The notes beneath the pieces were generated by a model, which did no database searches, was not told the DNA's origin, and saw nothing but the letters and a program-made list of their open reading frames with translations. The position numbers and the translations under genes were made by a program. DNA of 64,000 nt from Promethearchaeota archaeon (GTDB lineage: Archaea > Asgardarchaeota > Lokiarchaeia > Sigyniarchaeales > SOKP01), in the NCBI GenBank assembly GCA_016926735.1, contig JAFGOA010000066.1, positions 36,675-100,674 of the forward strand, read 5' to 3'. Positions 10,022 to 19,844 of the stretch are shown here, piece after piece; within the stretch, counting starts at the first letter, position 1; each line of letters begins with the position of its first letter.

Positions 10022-10223
10022 TTACTTTTTATTTTTCATTTTTCATTTTTTTTATAAGTTTGATATATTCTATTTTGAATTATTTTCACATATAAAAAGA
10101 TTATAAAATGATCAATTATGAGGAATATTTTTTTTTGAAATTCAAATTTTCATGCAAATTAATAAGAATAAACATATCTAAAAGCTTTAAATCAAAAAAT
10201 TCTTATATATTTAAAATATAAAT

Positions 10224-11285
10224 TTATAATTTCTTAAGAGAAATTCCTGTTGCTTTAAATGAAGCATAAATTTGATCTCCTTTATTCAAGTTTAAATCTT
10301 CTTTAGCATTAGAGGTGATATATGATATTAATCCATTAGACATCGTAACTTGGATTAATTCTTTAGATATTGAAAAGATTTCTTTTATATTTGTTTTTAA
10401 ATTGTTTCTCATACTACTTTTTAATAAGGATTTCGATAATACTATATTTTCTGGTCTTATAAAAATAGTTACTTTACCAGAATTGAACTCCGATAAGCAA
10501 TATATGATATTATCATCAAATTTAACTTCGGCTATTCCCTCATTATTATTTATAATAATTCCTTCAAATATATTTTCAATACCCACAAATTTTGCATTGG
10601 ATACCGATTTTGGATGATTAAAAATAGATTTTGGGGTTCCAGTATCTACAATCTTTCCATTCATTATTAAAGAAATTCTATCACCTAATATAGCCTCATC
10701 TTGATTATGGGTTACTTTTATAATTGTTAAATCATCCTGTTCATGAATTAATTTTACAACCTTTATAGCAGCTTTTTTAGCAACAGGATCTAAAGCACTA
10801 AAAGGTTCATCTAATAATAATATACGGGGATTAGTGATTAATGCTCTTGCTAATGCTGTTTTTTGCTGTTCACCTCCAGATAAAGTATTAGGGTATCTAT
10901 CTTTTATATGAATGATGCCAAGCTTTTGCATAATTTCTTTTGTCCTATCATTTATTTCTTCTCGTTTTATTTTTCTTATTTCAAGACCAAAACTAATATT
11001 ACTTTCTACATCCATATGTGGAAACAATGAATAATCTTGATAGACAAATCCTATATTCCTTTCGTAGGATCGAATTTTTGACATATCATTTCCATTAAAT
11101 AATATTTTTCCTTTTTTTAATTTATGAAAACCAGCAATAAGTTCTAATAGAAGAGTTTTTCCGGCACCTGTTGGACCCAATATAACAAAATATTCTTTTT
11201 CTTTAATACTTAGGCTGATATTTTCAAGTTTAAAATTCCCAAAATCAGCAGATATATTTTTTAATTCAATAATAGGAAGATCCAT
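10224..11285 (-). CDS. wtpC: Tungstate/molybdate ABC transporter ATP-binding protein
   Basis: 353 aa; Walker A GPTGAGKT, LSGGEQQKTALARAL, RILLLDEPFSALD; TOBE-like C-terminus; operonic with WtpA- and WtpB-like genes. Confidence 0.85.
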   Translation of the reverse strand: MDLPIIELKNISADFGNFKLENISLSIKEKEYFVILGPTGAGKTLLLELIAGFHKLKKGKILFNGNDMSKIRSYERNIGFVYQDYSLFPHMDVESNISFGLEIRKIKREEINDRTKEIMQKLGIIHIKDRYPNTLSGGEQQKTALARALITNPRILLLDEPFSALDPVAKKAAIKVVKLIHEQDDLTIIKVTHNQDEAILGDRISLIMNGKIVDTGTPKSIFNHPKSVSNAKFVGIENIFEGIIINNNEGIAEVKFDDNIIYCLSEFNSGKVTIFIRPENIVLSKSLLKSSMRNNLKTNIKEIFSISKELIQVTMSNGLISYITSNAKEDLNLNKGDQIYASFKATGISLKKL

Positions 11286-11295
11286 CTTTATATAA

Positions 11296-12108
11296 TCACC
11301 TCAATTCTAAATCCTTTACTCCTGTAAGATAGTGAATTATAATAAATATAAAAAAGCATAATAATATCAATAAGAGTGCAACAGGTCCTGAACCAGCTAA
11401 TCCTTGTGTATTAAATAGAAAATAGACTAACACAGGAGCAATCATAGGATAATATGCTATTAAAATTACAGCACCAAATTCACTTATTCCTCTAGCCCAA
11501 CACATAACTGACCCTGTGATAATATGACGCTTATTCAGTGGAAGCATGATTTTAGTAAATATTTTACGTTCATTTGCACCTAAACTCTTACCTATTTTAG
11601 AATAATGAGGATTTATCATTTTAAATCCATCTCTCACTGTATTTATATATATCGGCATACTTACAAATAACAATGCTACTATAATTCCATTGATATTTTC
11701 TTCAAATAAAATCCCTAATTCTTTTAATGGTGCCCCAATTAACCCTCCTCTATAAAATAAAGAAAAAATAATTAATCCCGCTACGCTATGAGGAATCATA
11801 ATTGGGATGTTAAGAATGGAATTGATAATTGATTTACCTCTAAATTTAAATTGTGCTAATAAATAAGATAAAGGAGTTCCAAAAATGATAGTTATTATTG
11901 TTGCTACAAAAGAAGCATAAAATGTTAAGATAATTGTATATAATACATATTCGTCTGCTATTACTTTAATGAAATTATTAAAATTCAATACTAAATGACT
12001 AATAACCATCTCTATAATGGCTAATATAATTAGCATAAGAAGTAAAGAACCAAAAAAAATAAGAAAAATAAGAAAAAAATAATGTTTAAAAAAATTTCTA
12101 AATCTCAT
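11296..12108 (-). CDS. wtpB: Tungstate/molybdate ABC transporter permease
   Basis: 270 aa; multiple TM; EAA-like loop KIGKSLGANERKIFTKIMLPL; GISEFGAVILIAYYPM is typical of ModB/WtpB permeases. Confidence 0.87.
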   Translation of the reverse strand: MRFRNFFKHYFFLIFLIFFGSLLLMLIILAIIEMVISHLVLNFNNFIKVIADEYVLYTIILTFYASFVATIITIIFGTPLSYLLAQFKFRGKSIINSILNIPIMIPHSVAGLIIFSLFYRGGLIGAPLKELGILFEENINGIIVALLFVSMPIYINTVRDGFKMINPHYSKIGKSLGANERKIFTKIMLPLNKRHIITGSVMCWARGISEFGAVILIAYYPMIAPVLVYFLFNTQGLAGSGPVALLLILLCFFIFIIIHYLTGVKDLELR

Positions 12109-12139
12109 AGTAATATTTCTTAAATTTATAAATTTATAA

Positions 12140-13180
12140 TTATTCCTGAAAACAATAGGGTTGCAGATTAGTAGGCAAAATTATATAATTATCTGTAAGG
12201 CAAGGAATTAGAGGAGGTTGGCCCAGATTTGTAAATATTGCTTGTCCAGTTCCATTAATTAGATATTCTATAAATCTTGCTCCTAAATCAGGATGATCTG
12301 CGATTTTTGGAACAGTTACTCCATATGTTATTGATTTACCTGTACTTATCTCTCCATTATCCTTTATAACTTTAACTCGATTATATGTAGTGTCTAAATT
12401 TGAATCTTTTAGATTAATAGCATCTTCTAAAGTTATATAGTTCAAATTATGTTGTACCGCAACACTTAGATATTCAAATGCATAATCAATAGACCCTTCT
12501 TGGAGCAATGTAACTAAGTCAACCGATTTATCTCTAATTCTTATTTTTGAAGTATCGGGATTAAGAGGTTCATTAGTAGTTATATTATAGTTAAGACCAT
12601 CATCAACAACTTCTATATCAGAATGGTCTACAACACAATTATCAAAAATTGTCGAATTTCCATATTCAATTTCAGCTAATTGTAAAACCATAAGGGTTCT
12701 ATATCCACAGGGATCCAAATTAGGATTAGAAAATCCCCAAATCACACCAGATTTTTCAAAATACTCCCAAAAATTCGTATTATTAATATCATCTTTATAG
12801 CTACTATCATCAGTATAACAAATAACCATTTCATTTGTTGCAAATTTTATATAATAGTCTTGATATTGTGAATCCATCCCAGGAATTAATGACCAATCAG
12901 CTAACGCTAAAACATCTGCCGTTTTCCCTGCTTCTGTAATCCAAGAAACACACTGTACACTCCCACCTGATTCTAAGAGTATATCTATTTTGGGAAAATC
13001 ATCTTCAAATTCTGCTTCTATTGATTGAAGTGGTATCGTAAGACTTCCTGCATTGAATATTTTTACTTTAGTCTTTTGCGCTTCAGGATTTAAACCAAGA
13101 ATATAAAATCCCCCAATTATTATCCCTGAAATAACAACTATAGATATAATTCCACTAATAAGTTTTGATTTTGTCTCCAT
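12140..13180 (-). CDS. wtpA: Tungstate/molybdate ABC transporter substrate-binding protein
   Basis: 346 aa; signal anchor; FNAGSLTIPLQSIEAEFEDDFP, ESGGSVQC, ADVLALADWSLIPGM, FATNEMVICYT, SNPNLDPCGYRTLMVLQLAE. Confidence 0.88.
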   Translation of the reverse strand: METKSKLISGIISIVVISGIIIGGFYILGLNPEAQKTKVKIFNAGSLTIPLQSIEAEFEDDFPKIDILLESGGSVQCVSWITEAGKTADVLALADWSLIPGMDSQYQDYYIKFATNEMVICYTDDSSYKDDINNTNFWEYFEKSGVIWGFSNPNLDPCGYRTLMVLQLAEIEYGNSTIFDNCVVDHSDIEVVDDGLNYNITTNEPLNPDTSKIRIRDKSVDLVTLLQEGSIDYAFEYLSVAVQHNLNYITLEDAINLKDSNLDTTYNRVKVIKDNGEISTGKSITYGVTVPKIADHPDLGARFIEYLINGTGQAIFTNLGQPPLIPCLTDNYIILPTNLQPYCFQE

Positions 13181-13476
13181 TTATTTCATCTTAAAACATG
13201 TAATTGATATTCGATATGTATATTTGAACATATCGATTTAGTTATATTAATTGGTCTTTTTTTAAAAAGCTTAGTATATTTTTAATTTTCAATCTCCAAT
13301 TTCCAATAGACAAATTATTTTCTAATATATTTTATTCATCAAAAATTCTATATAATTATAAAAATTAAACAGAATTACATGTAAATCATATTAAATTTTA
13401 AATAATTAAGATAAAAAATATATACTATTTATTATTGATATGATATGGATAATTATACATTTCGATAAAAAATATT

Positions 13477-13911
13477 ATGATAGACATTATCAATAAGAAA
13501 GATATTACTAGAATAGCCGAAGCATCAGGAAAAATATATTTAAGCGCAGATACTATAGATAAAATAAAAAAAAAAGAAATTATAAAAGGTGATGTTGAAA
13601 CTATATCAAGAATTGCGGCAATAAATGGTGTAAAGAAAGTTCCGGAATTAATTCCTTTATGTCATCCAATTCCAATATTAAATATTTCTATTGAATATGA
13701 TTATAACGATAAGAACTATATACTTGTCTCTTGTTTAGTAAAATCAATATCAAGAACAGGAGTAGAGATGGAAGCGCTGACAGGAGTAAGTATAGCTCTT
13801 TTAAATATCTGGGATTTAGTTAAAATGTATGAAAAAAATAAAGAAGGCCAATATCCTCAAACAATAATTAAGGATATTAAAGTTATAAGAAAAGTGAAAA
13901 TAATTGAATAA
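13477..13911 (+). CDS. moaC: Cyclic pyranopterin monophosphate synthase MoaC
   Basis: 144 aa; IPLCHPIPI, GVEMEALTGVSIALLNIWDLVKMYEK. Confidence 0.93.
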   Translation: MIDIINKKDITRIAEASGKIYLSADTIDKIKKKEIIKGDVETISRIAAINGVKKVPELIPLCHPIPILNISIEYDYNDKNYILVSCLVKSISRTGVEMEALTGVSIALLNIWDLVKMYEKNKEGQYPQTIIKDIKVIRKVKIIE

Positions 13912-13920
13912 ATTAATAAA

Positions 13921-14844
13921 ATGAAAGATAACAATAATAGAATAATAAAACACATTAGATTTTCAATTACCTCTCACTGTAATAGCAATTGTATATACTG
14001 TGATAAGGAAGGATTCACTCCTAAAATGTCTGAATTAACTGTAGAAGAAATCACAAAATTATGTAAAATATTAGCTAAAGTTTTGAATGTATCTAAAATC
14101 AAACTTACAGGGGGAGAACCATTATGTCGAAAAGAAATAATTTCAATTGTAAAAAATATCTCAAATCTTGGATTCTATAAAGACATATCTATGACAACAA
14201 ATGGATTATTGTTAGGTAAAAAAGCTAAAGAATTATTTGATGCAGGATTGAACAGAATTAATGTTTCTTTAGCTACTTTAAACCCACAGAGATATAAAAG
14301 AATATGTAATAATGATTCTTTAGAAACAGTTCTTAAAGCACTAGAAATTTCTAAAGATATCGGATTTAATCCTATTAAAATTAACTACGTAATCTTGAAA
14401 AATATAAATGATGATGAATTTTGGAGTATGAGTGATTTTTGTAATAAAAAAGGATATATTTTACAATTGATAGAATTACATCAAGTAGCGAAATCAGTAG
14501 GAGGAGGTAATAATTTATTTTACCAAAATTATCATTATAACACTATTCCTCTAATCAAACAACTTGAAAAGAAATCTAATAAAACAATCATTCGTAGCAA
14601 CATGCAAAATAGAAAAAAATTTATTTTATCTAATGGAGCTATTATCGAAACTATTGTACCAAGTCATGAATTCTGTATGGGCTGTACAAAATTAAGAATA
14701 GGATGTGATGGTAACTTATTTGGATGTTTGTTTCGATCAGATCTTGGAAAAAACCTGAAAGAATCCTTAAAAGCTCATTATTCCTTAGAAAAATATGATC
14801 AAATTATTAGACAAATTGTGGATTCAAGAGAGCCATATTATTAA
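13921..14844 (+). CDS. moaA: GTP 3',8-cyclase MoaA (radical SAM)
   Basis: 307 aa; CNSNCIYC (CxxxCxxC), KLTGGEPL, TTNG, C-terminal CMGCTKLRIGCDGNLFGC second cluster. Confidence 0.92.
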   Translation: MKDNNNRIIKHIRFSITSHCNSNCIYCDKEGFTPKMSELTVEEITKLCKILAKVLNVSKIKLTGGEPLCRKEIISIVKNISNLGFYKDISMTTNGLLLGKKAKELFDAGLNRINVSLATLNPQRYKRICNNDSLETVLKALEISKDIGFNPIKINYVILKNINDDEFWSMSDFCNKKGYILQLIELHQVAKSVGGGNNLFYQNYHYNTIPLIKQLEKKSNKTIIRSNMQNRKKFILSNGAIIETIVPSHEFCMGCTKLRIGCDGNLFGCLFRSDLGKNLKESLKAHYSLEKYDQIIRQIVDSREPYY

Positions 14845-14884
14845 TTTTATATATATAAAATAAATTTTAAGAAAGAAGAAGTGA

Positions 14885-15169
14885 GTTAAGATCGTAGTAG
14901 TACTTTATTTTGCTGAGTTTAAAGATATCTCAGGAAGAAACAAGGAATTGTTTACATTGAAGAAAAATAATCTGAAAGAATTAATTAATTTAATAATAAA
15001 AAAATATCCTAAAATTAGAGATTTTATATTAAATAAAGAAGGAAATAAAATCAAAAAATCTATATCTATTGTTATTAACGATTCCATTGTACCAAATAAA
15101 GATGGTTTGGATATGATACTTAAAAATCATGATAAAATAGCCTTTTTGCTTCCTTTTTCAGGAGGATGA
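14885..15169 (+). CDS. moaD: MoaD-like sulfur carrier (beta-grasp, C-terminal GG); start codon uncertain
   Basis: Open frame from 14885 reads VKIVVVLYFAEFKDISGRNKELFTLKKNNLKELINLI...IAFLLPFSGG. The N-terminal beta-strand lies upstream of the ORF-track start at 14948, and no ATG/GTG/TTG precedes it in frame before the stop at 14882. Confidence 0.83.
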   Translation, partial: VKIVVVLYFAEFKDISGRNKELFTLKKNNLKELINLIIKKYPKIRDFILNKEGNKIKKSISIVINDSIVPNKDGLDMILKNHDKIAFLLPFSGG

Positions 15170-15173
15170 TAAT

Positions 15174-15623
15174 TTGAATAAAAAATCAGAAAAAAATATC
15201 GATTCAGGTATTTATCCAAAAGAAAAAATTACTTTTATGGATATTATCAACTCTATAAAAATAAATCCTAAAATTGATGAGGTTGGAAGTATATTAGCCT
15301 TTACAGGATTGGTTAGAAAGTCTTCTGAAGATAATAAACCAGTAAAGGGATTAATAATCGATGCTTATAAAGAACTTGCTGATAAGAATATAAAGAAGAT
15401 TTGTGAGGATATTTTAAAAGAAGAAGGGATAATAGATATAAAAATTATTCATTTAATAGGAGAATTTTCAATATCAGAAGAGTTAGTTTATGTTATTATA
15501 GCAAGTGCTCATAGAAAGGAAGGTTTTAAAGGATTACAGACTGCAATAGAACGATATAAAAAAGAATTATCTATATGGAAAAAAGAGCTATATCTAGATA
15601 GGGAATCAAAATGGATTCATTAA
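15174..15623 (+). CDS. moaE: Molybdopterin synthase catalytic subunit MoaE
   Basis: 149 aa; GSILAFTGLVRKSSE, EYxA-like IIDAYKELADKNI, IIHLIGEFSISEELVYVIIASAHRKEGF, IWKKE. Confidence 0.88.
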   Translation: MNKKSEKNIDSGIYPKEKITFMDIINSIKINPKIDEVGSILAFTGLVRKSSEDNKPVKGLIIDAYKELADKNIKKICEDILKEEGIIDIKIIHLIGEFSISEELVYVIIASAHRKEGFKGLQTAIERYKKELSIWKKELYLDRESKWIH

Positions 15624-15674
15624 AGAAGAAAAATTAAACATTTATTAAGAAAAAAAAAACAAAAAAAGAAAAAA

Positions 15675-16901
15675 ATGAAATTTCTAAATACAGTTAGCTA
15701 TAAAGAATTAAGAAATATACTTGAGAATATTTCATTTAATACATCTGAAGAAGAAATAATTTCCATAGATAAATCACTAAATAGAGTAATTTCAAAGGAT
15801 ATCTATAGTAAAATCAATGTACCTCATTTTAAGAAATCTAGAATGGATGGATATGCAGTAATAGCTGAAGATATATTTGATGCTGAAGAAGATAATGTAA
15901 TAACTCTTGAATTAATAGAAATTATTGATGCAGGAACCATCCCTCTAAAAAGAATAGAGAAGGGAAAATGTGCTTACGTTGCAACAGGCGCTGCAATACC
16001 AGAGGGAGCTAATGCAGTTATTATGGTCGAATTTACAATTAGAGAAAATAATAAAATTTTAATTTCTAAAGCTATTACTCCTGGAACATATATAGTTAAT
16101 ATTGGAGCAGATATCAAAGAAAAACAAAAAATATGTGATAAGGGACATCTTATTAATATATCTACATTAGGAGTACTTTCTTCTTGTGGAATTGAGAAAA
16201 TACCCGTATTTAAAAAAATAAAAGTAGGTCTCATCAGTACAGGTAATGAAATAGTTCCAATAACCAGAAAAGACTTGAATATTGGAGAAATATACGATGT
16301 AAATTCCATTGTATTAAAAAATGCCATGTTAAACACAGGAGTAGATGTAAAATTCTATGGTATAGTTAAAGATAATTTATCCGATTTAAAGGATATTATT
16401 TTAAAAACATTAACAGAAAGAGATATTATTATTGTTTCTGGCGGAACATCTAAAGGTGAAGGTGATTTAGGACCACTTGTATTAAAAGAATTACAAAATA
16501 TTGAACTTCTTATTCATGGTGTTAAAATAAAACCAGGAAAACCATTCATTTTTGCCCAAATGAAAAATAAAATAATTTTTATACTTCCAGGTTATCCTAC
16601 TTCTGCACTAAGTTGTTTTTATCTTATTATTGAAAATTTTTTAAAGAAAGCATCTAGACTTCCTTTAAAAGAAAAAGATTCAAAAAGATTGGAAATAGGA
16701 GAAAGAATATATAGCACAATTGGGAGATATGAATTTAAGCCGGTCCTTATTAAGAAAATTGAAGGAAAAAAAAAGATTTTCCCTATTAACACTGGTTCTG
16801 AAGCTATTAGTACAATGTATAATGCAAATGGATATATTGTAATAGAAGAATTAGAATCTATTGTTGAAAAAGGAGAATTTAGAAATTTTTATAAATTTTA
16901 G
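15675..16901 (+). CDS. moeA: Molybdopterin molybdenumtransferase MoeA (first copy)
   Basis: 408 aa; SRMDGYAVIAED, VATGAAIPEGANAVIMVE, STGNEI, VSGGTSKGEGD, HGVKIKPGKPFIFA, LPGYPTSALSCF. Confidence 0.92.
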   Translation: MKFLNTVSYKELRNILENISFNTSEEEIISIDKSLNRVISKDIYSKINVPHFKKSRMDGYAVIAEDIFDAEEDNVITLELIEIIDAGTIPLKRIEKGKCAYVATGAAIPEGANAVIMVEFTIRENNKILISKAITPGTYIVNIGADIKEKQKICDKGHLINISTLGVLSSCGIEKIPVFKKIKVGLISTGNEIVPITRKDLNIGEIYDVNSIVLKNAMLNTGVDVKFYGIVKDNLSDLKDIILKTLTERDIIIVSGGTSKGEGDLGPLVLKELQNIELLIHGVKIKPGKPFIFAQMKNKIIFILPGYPTSALSCFYLIIENFLKKASRLPLKEKDSKRLEIGERIYSTIGRYEFKPVLIKKIEGKKKIFPINTGSEAISTMYNANGYIVIEELESIVEKGEFRNFYKF

Positions 16902-16922
16902 ATAAAAATTAAATAATATATT

Positions 16923-17459
16923 ATGAAAACTCACGAAGAACATAAATTATATGGACCAAAAAAAGTCAATATTGCATTAGTTGTTGTAAGTACAAGTCGA
17001 TTTAAAGAGCTGAAGCTTAATATAGATACAACTGATAAAACTATTCCTTTAGTTAAGAAAATTTTAATGAACAAGAATGATATTATTTTAAAAACAATCA
17101 AAATTATACCCGATTCCAAAGATTATATTTTAAATACTTTAGATTTATTACTTAAAAAGAAAGAAATTAATTCTATAGTTTTTAGTGGTGGTACTGGATT
17201 ATCAAAAAAAGACATTACTTATGATATTATTCAACCAAGATTGGAAAAAGAAATCCTTGGATTTGGGGAGATATTTAGATTTTTATCATACCAAGAAATT
17301 GGCTCTTCATCAGTTTTGTCAAGAGCTACTGCCGGAGTAATATTTAATAAGGTTATTTTTTTATTACCTGGATCTCCAAATGCTGTCAAATTAGCGTTCT
17401 GTAAAATAATAATTCCAGAAATTAAACACATGACTTATATAATTAATAAAAAAGAATGA
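16923..17459 (+). CDS. moaB: Molybdenum cofactor biosynthesis protein MoaB/Mog
   Basis: 178 aa; VVSTSR, SIVFSGGTGLSKKDITYDIIQPRLEKEILGFGEIFRFLSYQEIGSSSVLSRATAGV, LPGSPNAVKLAF. Confidence 0.92.
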   Translation: MKTHEEHKLYGPKKVNIALVVVSTSRFKELKLNIDTTDKTIPLVKKILMNKNDIILKTIKIIPDSKDYILNTLDLLLKKKEINSIVFSGGTGLSKKDITYDIIQPRLEKEILGFGEIFRFLSYQEIGSSSVLSRATAGVIFNKVIFLLPGSPNAVKLAFCKIIIPEIKHMTYIINKKE

Positions 17460-17465
17460 GATTAT

Positions 17466-18713
17466 ATGAATAGATTACATCAAATAGGATTTTCAAAATT
17501 ATCTTCAGTTGAAGATTCACTAAAAAAAATATTTTCTGTAATTGGATTAACATCTATAATTCAAATTAATACTAAAGATGCTTTAAATCATAATGTAGCT
17601 AATAATATTAAAAGTATTGCTGATGTTCCTTATTTTGATAGATCTGCTATGGACGGATATGCTATAAAGGCAGAAGATACATTTGGAGCTTCTATAAATT
17701 CACCTAAATATTTTAAAAAAATTGGAAAGATAGAAATAGATGAACTATCAAAAATTACAATAAATTCCTTTGAAACAGTAAAAATATCTACAGGTGCTCA
17801 AATTCCTGATGGGGCCAATGCCGTGATAAAAATTGAGGAAACTGAAATAAAAGGAAATACCATTAAAATCTATAACTCCATAGTTCCTAATGCAAACATT
17901 TCTAAACGTGGAAGTGATACAAAAAAAGGAGAAATCATCATTGAAAATGGTATTCAAATAAAACCAGAACATATAGCATTATTATGTTCTCAAGGTATTC
18001 AAAAAATTAACGTAAGAAAAAAACCAAATATAAGTATTTTCTCCACAGGAAATGAATTAATAGATATAGAAAATACACGTGAAGGTCGACAAATATATGA
18101 TTCTAATACGCCTATGATCTCAAACTTAGTTAGAATTTATGGTGGGATAGTAATTGAAGAAAAAATTATTAGAGATAATAAGGATTTAATAAAAAAAGAA
18201 TTATTAGATGCCTTAAACAAATCAGATATAATTATCTTTTCTGGTGGTACATCAGTAGGAACCAGAGATTATCTTCCAGAAATAATGAATCAAATAGCAA
18301 AAGTATTAATACATGGTGTTGCTATGAGACCAGGAGCGCCAATTTTAATTGCAACCAAAAATAATAAGTTAATTTTTTGTTTACCCGGTACTCCAGTTGC
18401 TTCTTATATCGGATTTTTGATATTTGTAGGACCATCTATAAAAAAAAAAATGAATTCAAATATATTGGATCCAAGAGAAAAATGTGTTGCCATAATTAAT
18501 CAAGATGTTCCTGTTTCTTCTATGGGATATATACATAATTTAAGAGTTAAACTAGAGTTCATTAAAAATTCTCTAGTTGCTATTCCAATCAGATTAAAAG
18601 GATCAAGCCTAATAAGTTCTTTAACAAATTCCGATGGAATTGTTGAAATATTACCCTTTCAAGAGGGAATAAAAAAAGGAGATAATGTAATTGTAAAATT
18701 ACATCCAAAATGA
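17466..18713 (+). CDS. moeA: Molybdopterin molybdenumtransferase MoeA (second copy)
   Basis: 415 aa; DRSAMDGYAIKAED, STGAQIPDGANAVIKIEE, STGNELI, FSGGTSVGTRDY, HGVAMRPGAPILIA, LPGTPVASYIGF. Confidence 0.92.
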   Translation: MNRLHQIGFSKLSSVEDSLKKIFSVIGLTSIIQINTKDALNHNVANNIKSIADVPYFDRSAMDGYAIKAEDTFGASINSPKYFKKIGKIEIDELSKITINSFETVKISTGAQIPDGANAVIKIEETEIKGNTIKIYNSIVPNANISKRGSDTKKGEIIIENGIQIKPEHIALLCSQGIQKINVRKKPNISIFSTGNELIDIENTREGRQIYDSNTPMISNLVRIYGGIVIEEKIIRDNKDLIKKELLDALNKSDIIIFSGGTSVGTRDYLPEIMNQIAKVLIHGVAMRPGAPILIATKNNKLIFCLPGTPVASYIGFLIFVGPSIKKKMNSNILDPREKCVAIINQDVPVSSMGYIHNLRVKLEFIKNSLVAIPIRLKGSSLISSLTNSDGIVEILPFQEGIKKGDNVIVKLHPK

Positions 18714-18960
18714 TATTGTAAATAGAATTCTCACAAGAAATAAATTAAATTCTCTCATTTAAAGAAGATTATTGATAATCTGAAAAAATTCTTAATTTCT
18801 CATTATAAATATATCACCAATAAAACTTATTCAAAAAGATAAAAGTCAATTATATATCTTGTTATAAGCACTAAAATTTTTTTTTTTTTATTTTATAAGT
18901 AGTATTAATTTATTATAATAAAAATTTAAAATTTGTTTTCATTTTTACATTTACATTATT

Positions 18961-19827
18961 ATGAGTACAGATAAAATAAAAGAGATACAAGAAAAATATA
19001 ATATCATTGGTAGAGTAGATGAAATTAGAAAAATCCTATTAGCGCGCTCAGTTGGCAAAAATATCCTTATTGAGGGTGAAGTAGGAGTAGGTAAAACAAC
19101 TTTAGCAGATGCTATTTCTATATATTATGATTCAGATTTTTATCGTATTGATTGTTCTGAAGAGACTCTTACACATAATTTAATTGGGTTTTTTGATCCT
19201 CCATTGGTCATTTCAAATGGATATGTAGAAGATTCTTATGTTTTTGGTCCATTAACATTAGCTATGAAAAATGGTGGATGTCTATTTATAAATGAAATTA
19301 ATCGAATGCCAGAAAGTACTCAAAACTCTTTATTAACAGCTTTAGATGAAAAAATTCTTGAAATACCTAAATTAAAAACAATTACTGCAAAAGATGGATT
19401 TTTCATAATAGCTACACTTAATCCTTCTGCTCATGTTGGAGTCAATGTACTTGGAGAAGCTATAATGGACCGGTTTATTTGGATTAAGCTTGATTATCAA
19501 TCACCAGAAGAGGAACGAGAAATAATTAAACAAGTTTTAGATAATATGAGTAACTTAGATGATAATATTATTGATATTTCACAGAAAATTATTGGAGCTA
19601 CAAGAAAAATAGTATCAATAAGGAGAGGAAGCTCCATTAGAGGAGGTATAGATTTAGCAGCCCTAATTTCTCAATATGATAATCATCAAAGTACTCAAAA
19701 TTGGATAGAAGCAGCAGTAATGGCCTTATTTAATAAAATTGAACTTGAGGATGGAAGTACTAAAACAAAGAACGAAATTATCTCTGATATTGTATTATCC
19801 GTATTAAATAAATCTGATTTTCAGTAA
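18961..19827 (+). CDS. MoxR-family AAA+ ATPase
   Basis: 288 aa; GEVGVGKTTLADAI (Walker A), GGCLFINEINRMPESTQNSLLTALDEK (Walker B-like), IATLNPSAHVG, EAIMDRF. Confidence 0.88.
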   Translation: MSTDKIKEIQEKYNIIGRVDEIRKILLARSVGKNILIEGEVGVGKTTLADAISIYYDSDFYRIDCSEETLTHNLIGFFDPPLVISNGYVEDSYVFGPLTLAMKNGGCLFINEINRMPESTQNSLLTALDEKILEIPKLKTITAKDGFFIIATLNPSAHVGVNVLGEAIMDRFIWIKLDYQSPEEEREIIKQVLDNMSNLDDNIIDISQKIIGATRKIVSIRRGSSIRGGIDLAALISQYDNHQSTQNWIEAAVMALFNKIELEDGSTKTKNEIISDIVLSVLNKSDFQ

Positions 19828-19844
19828 TCGATGATCTTTCTGAT

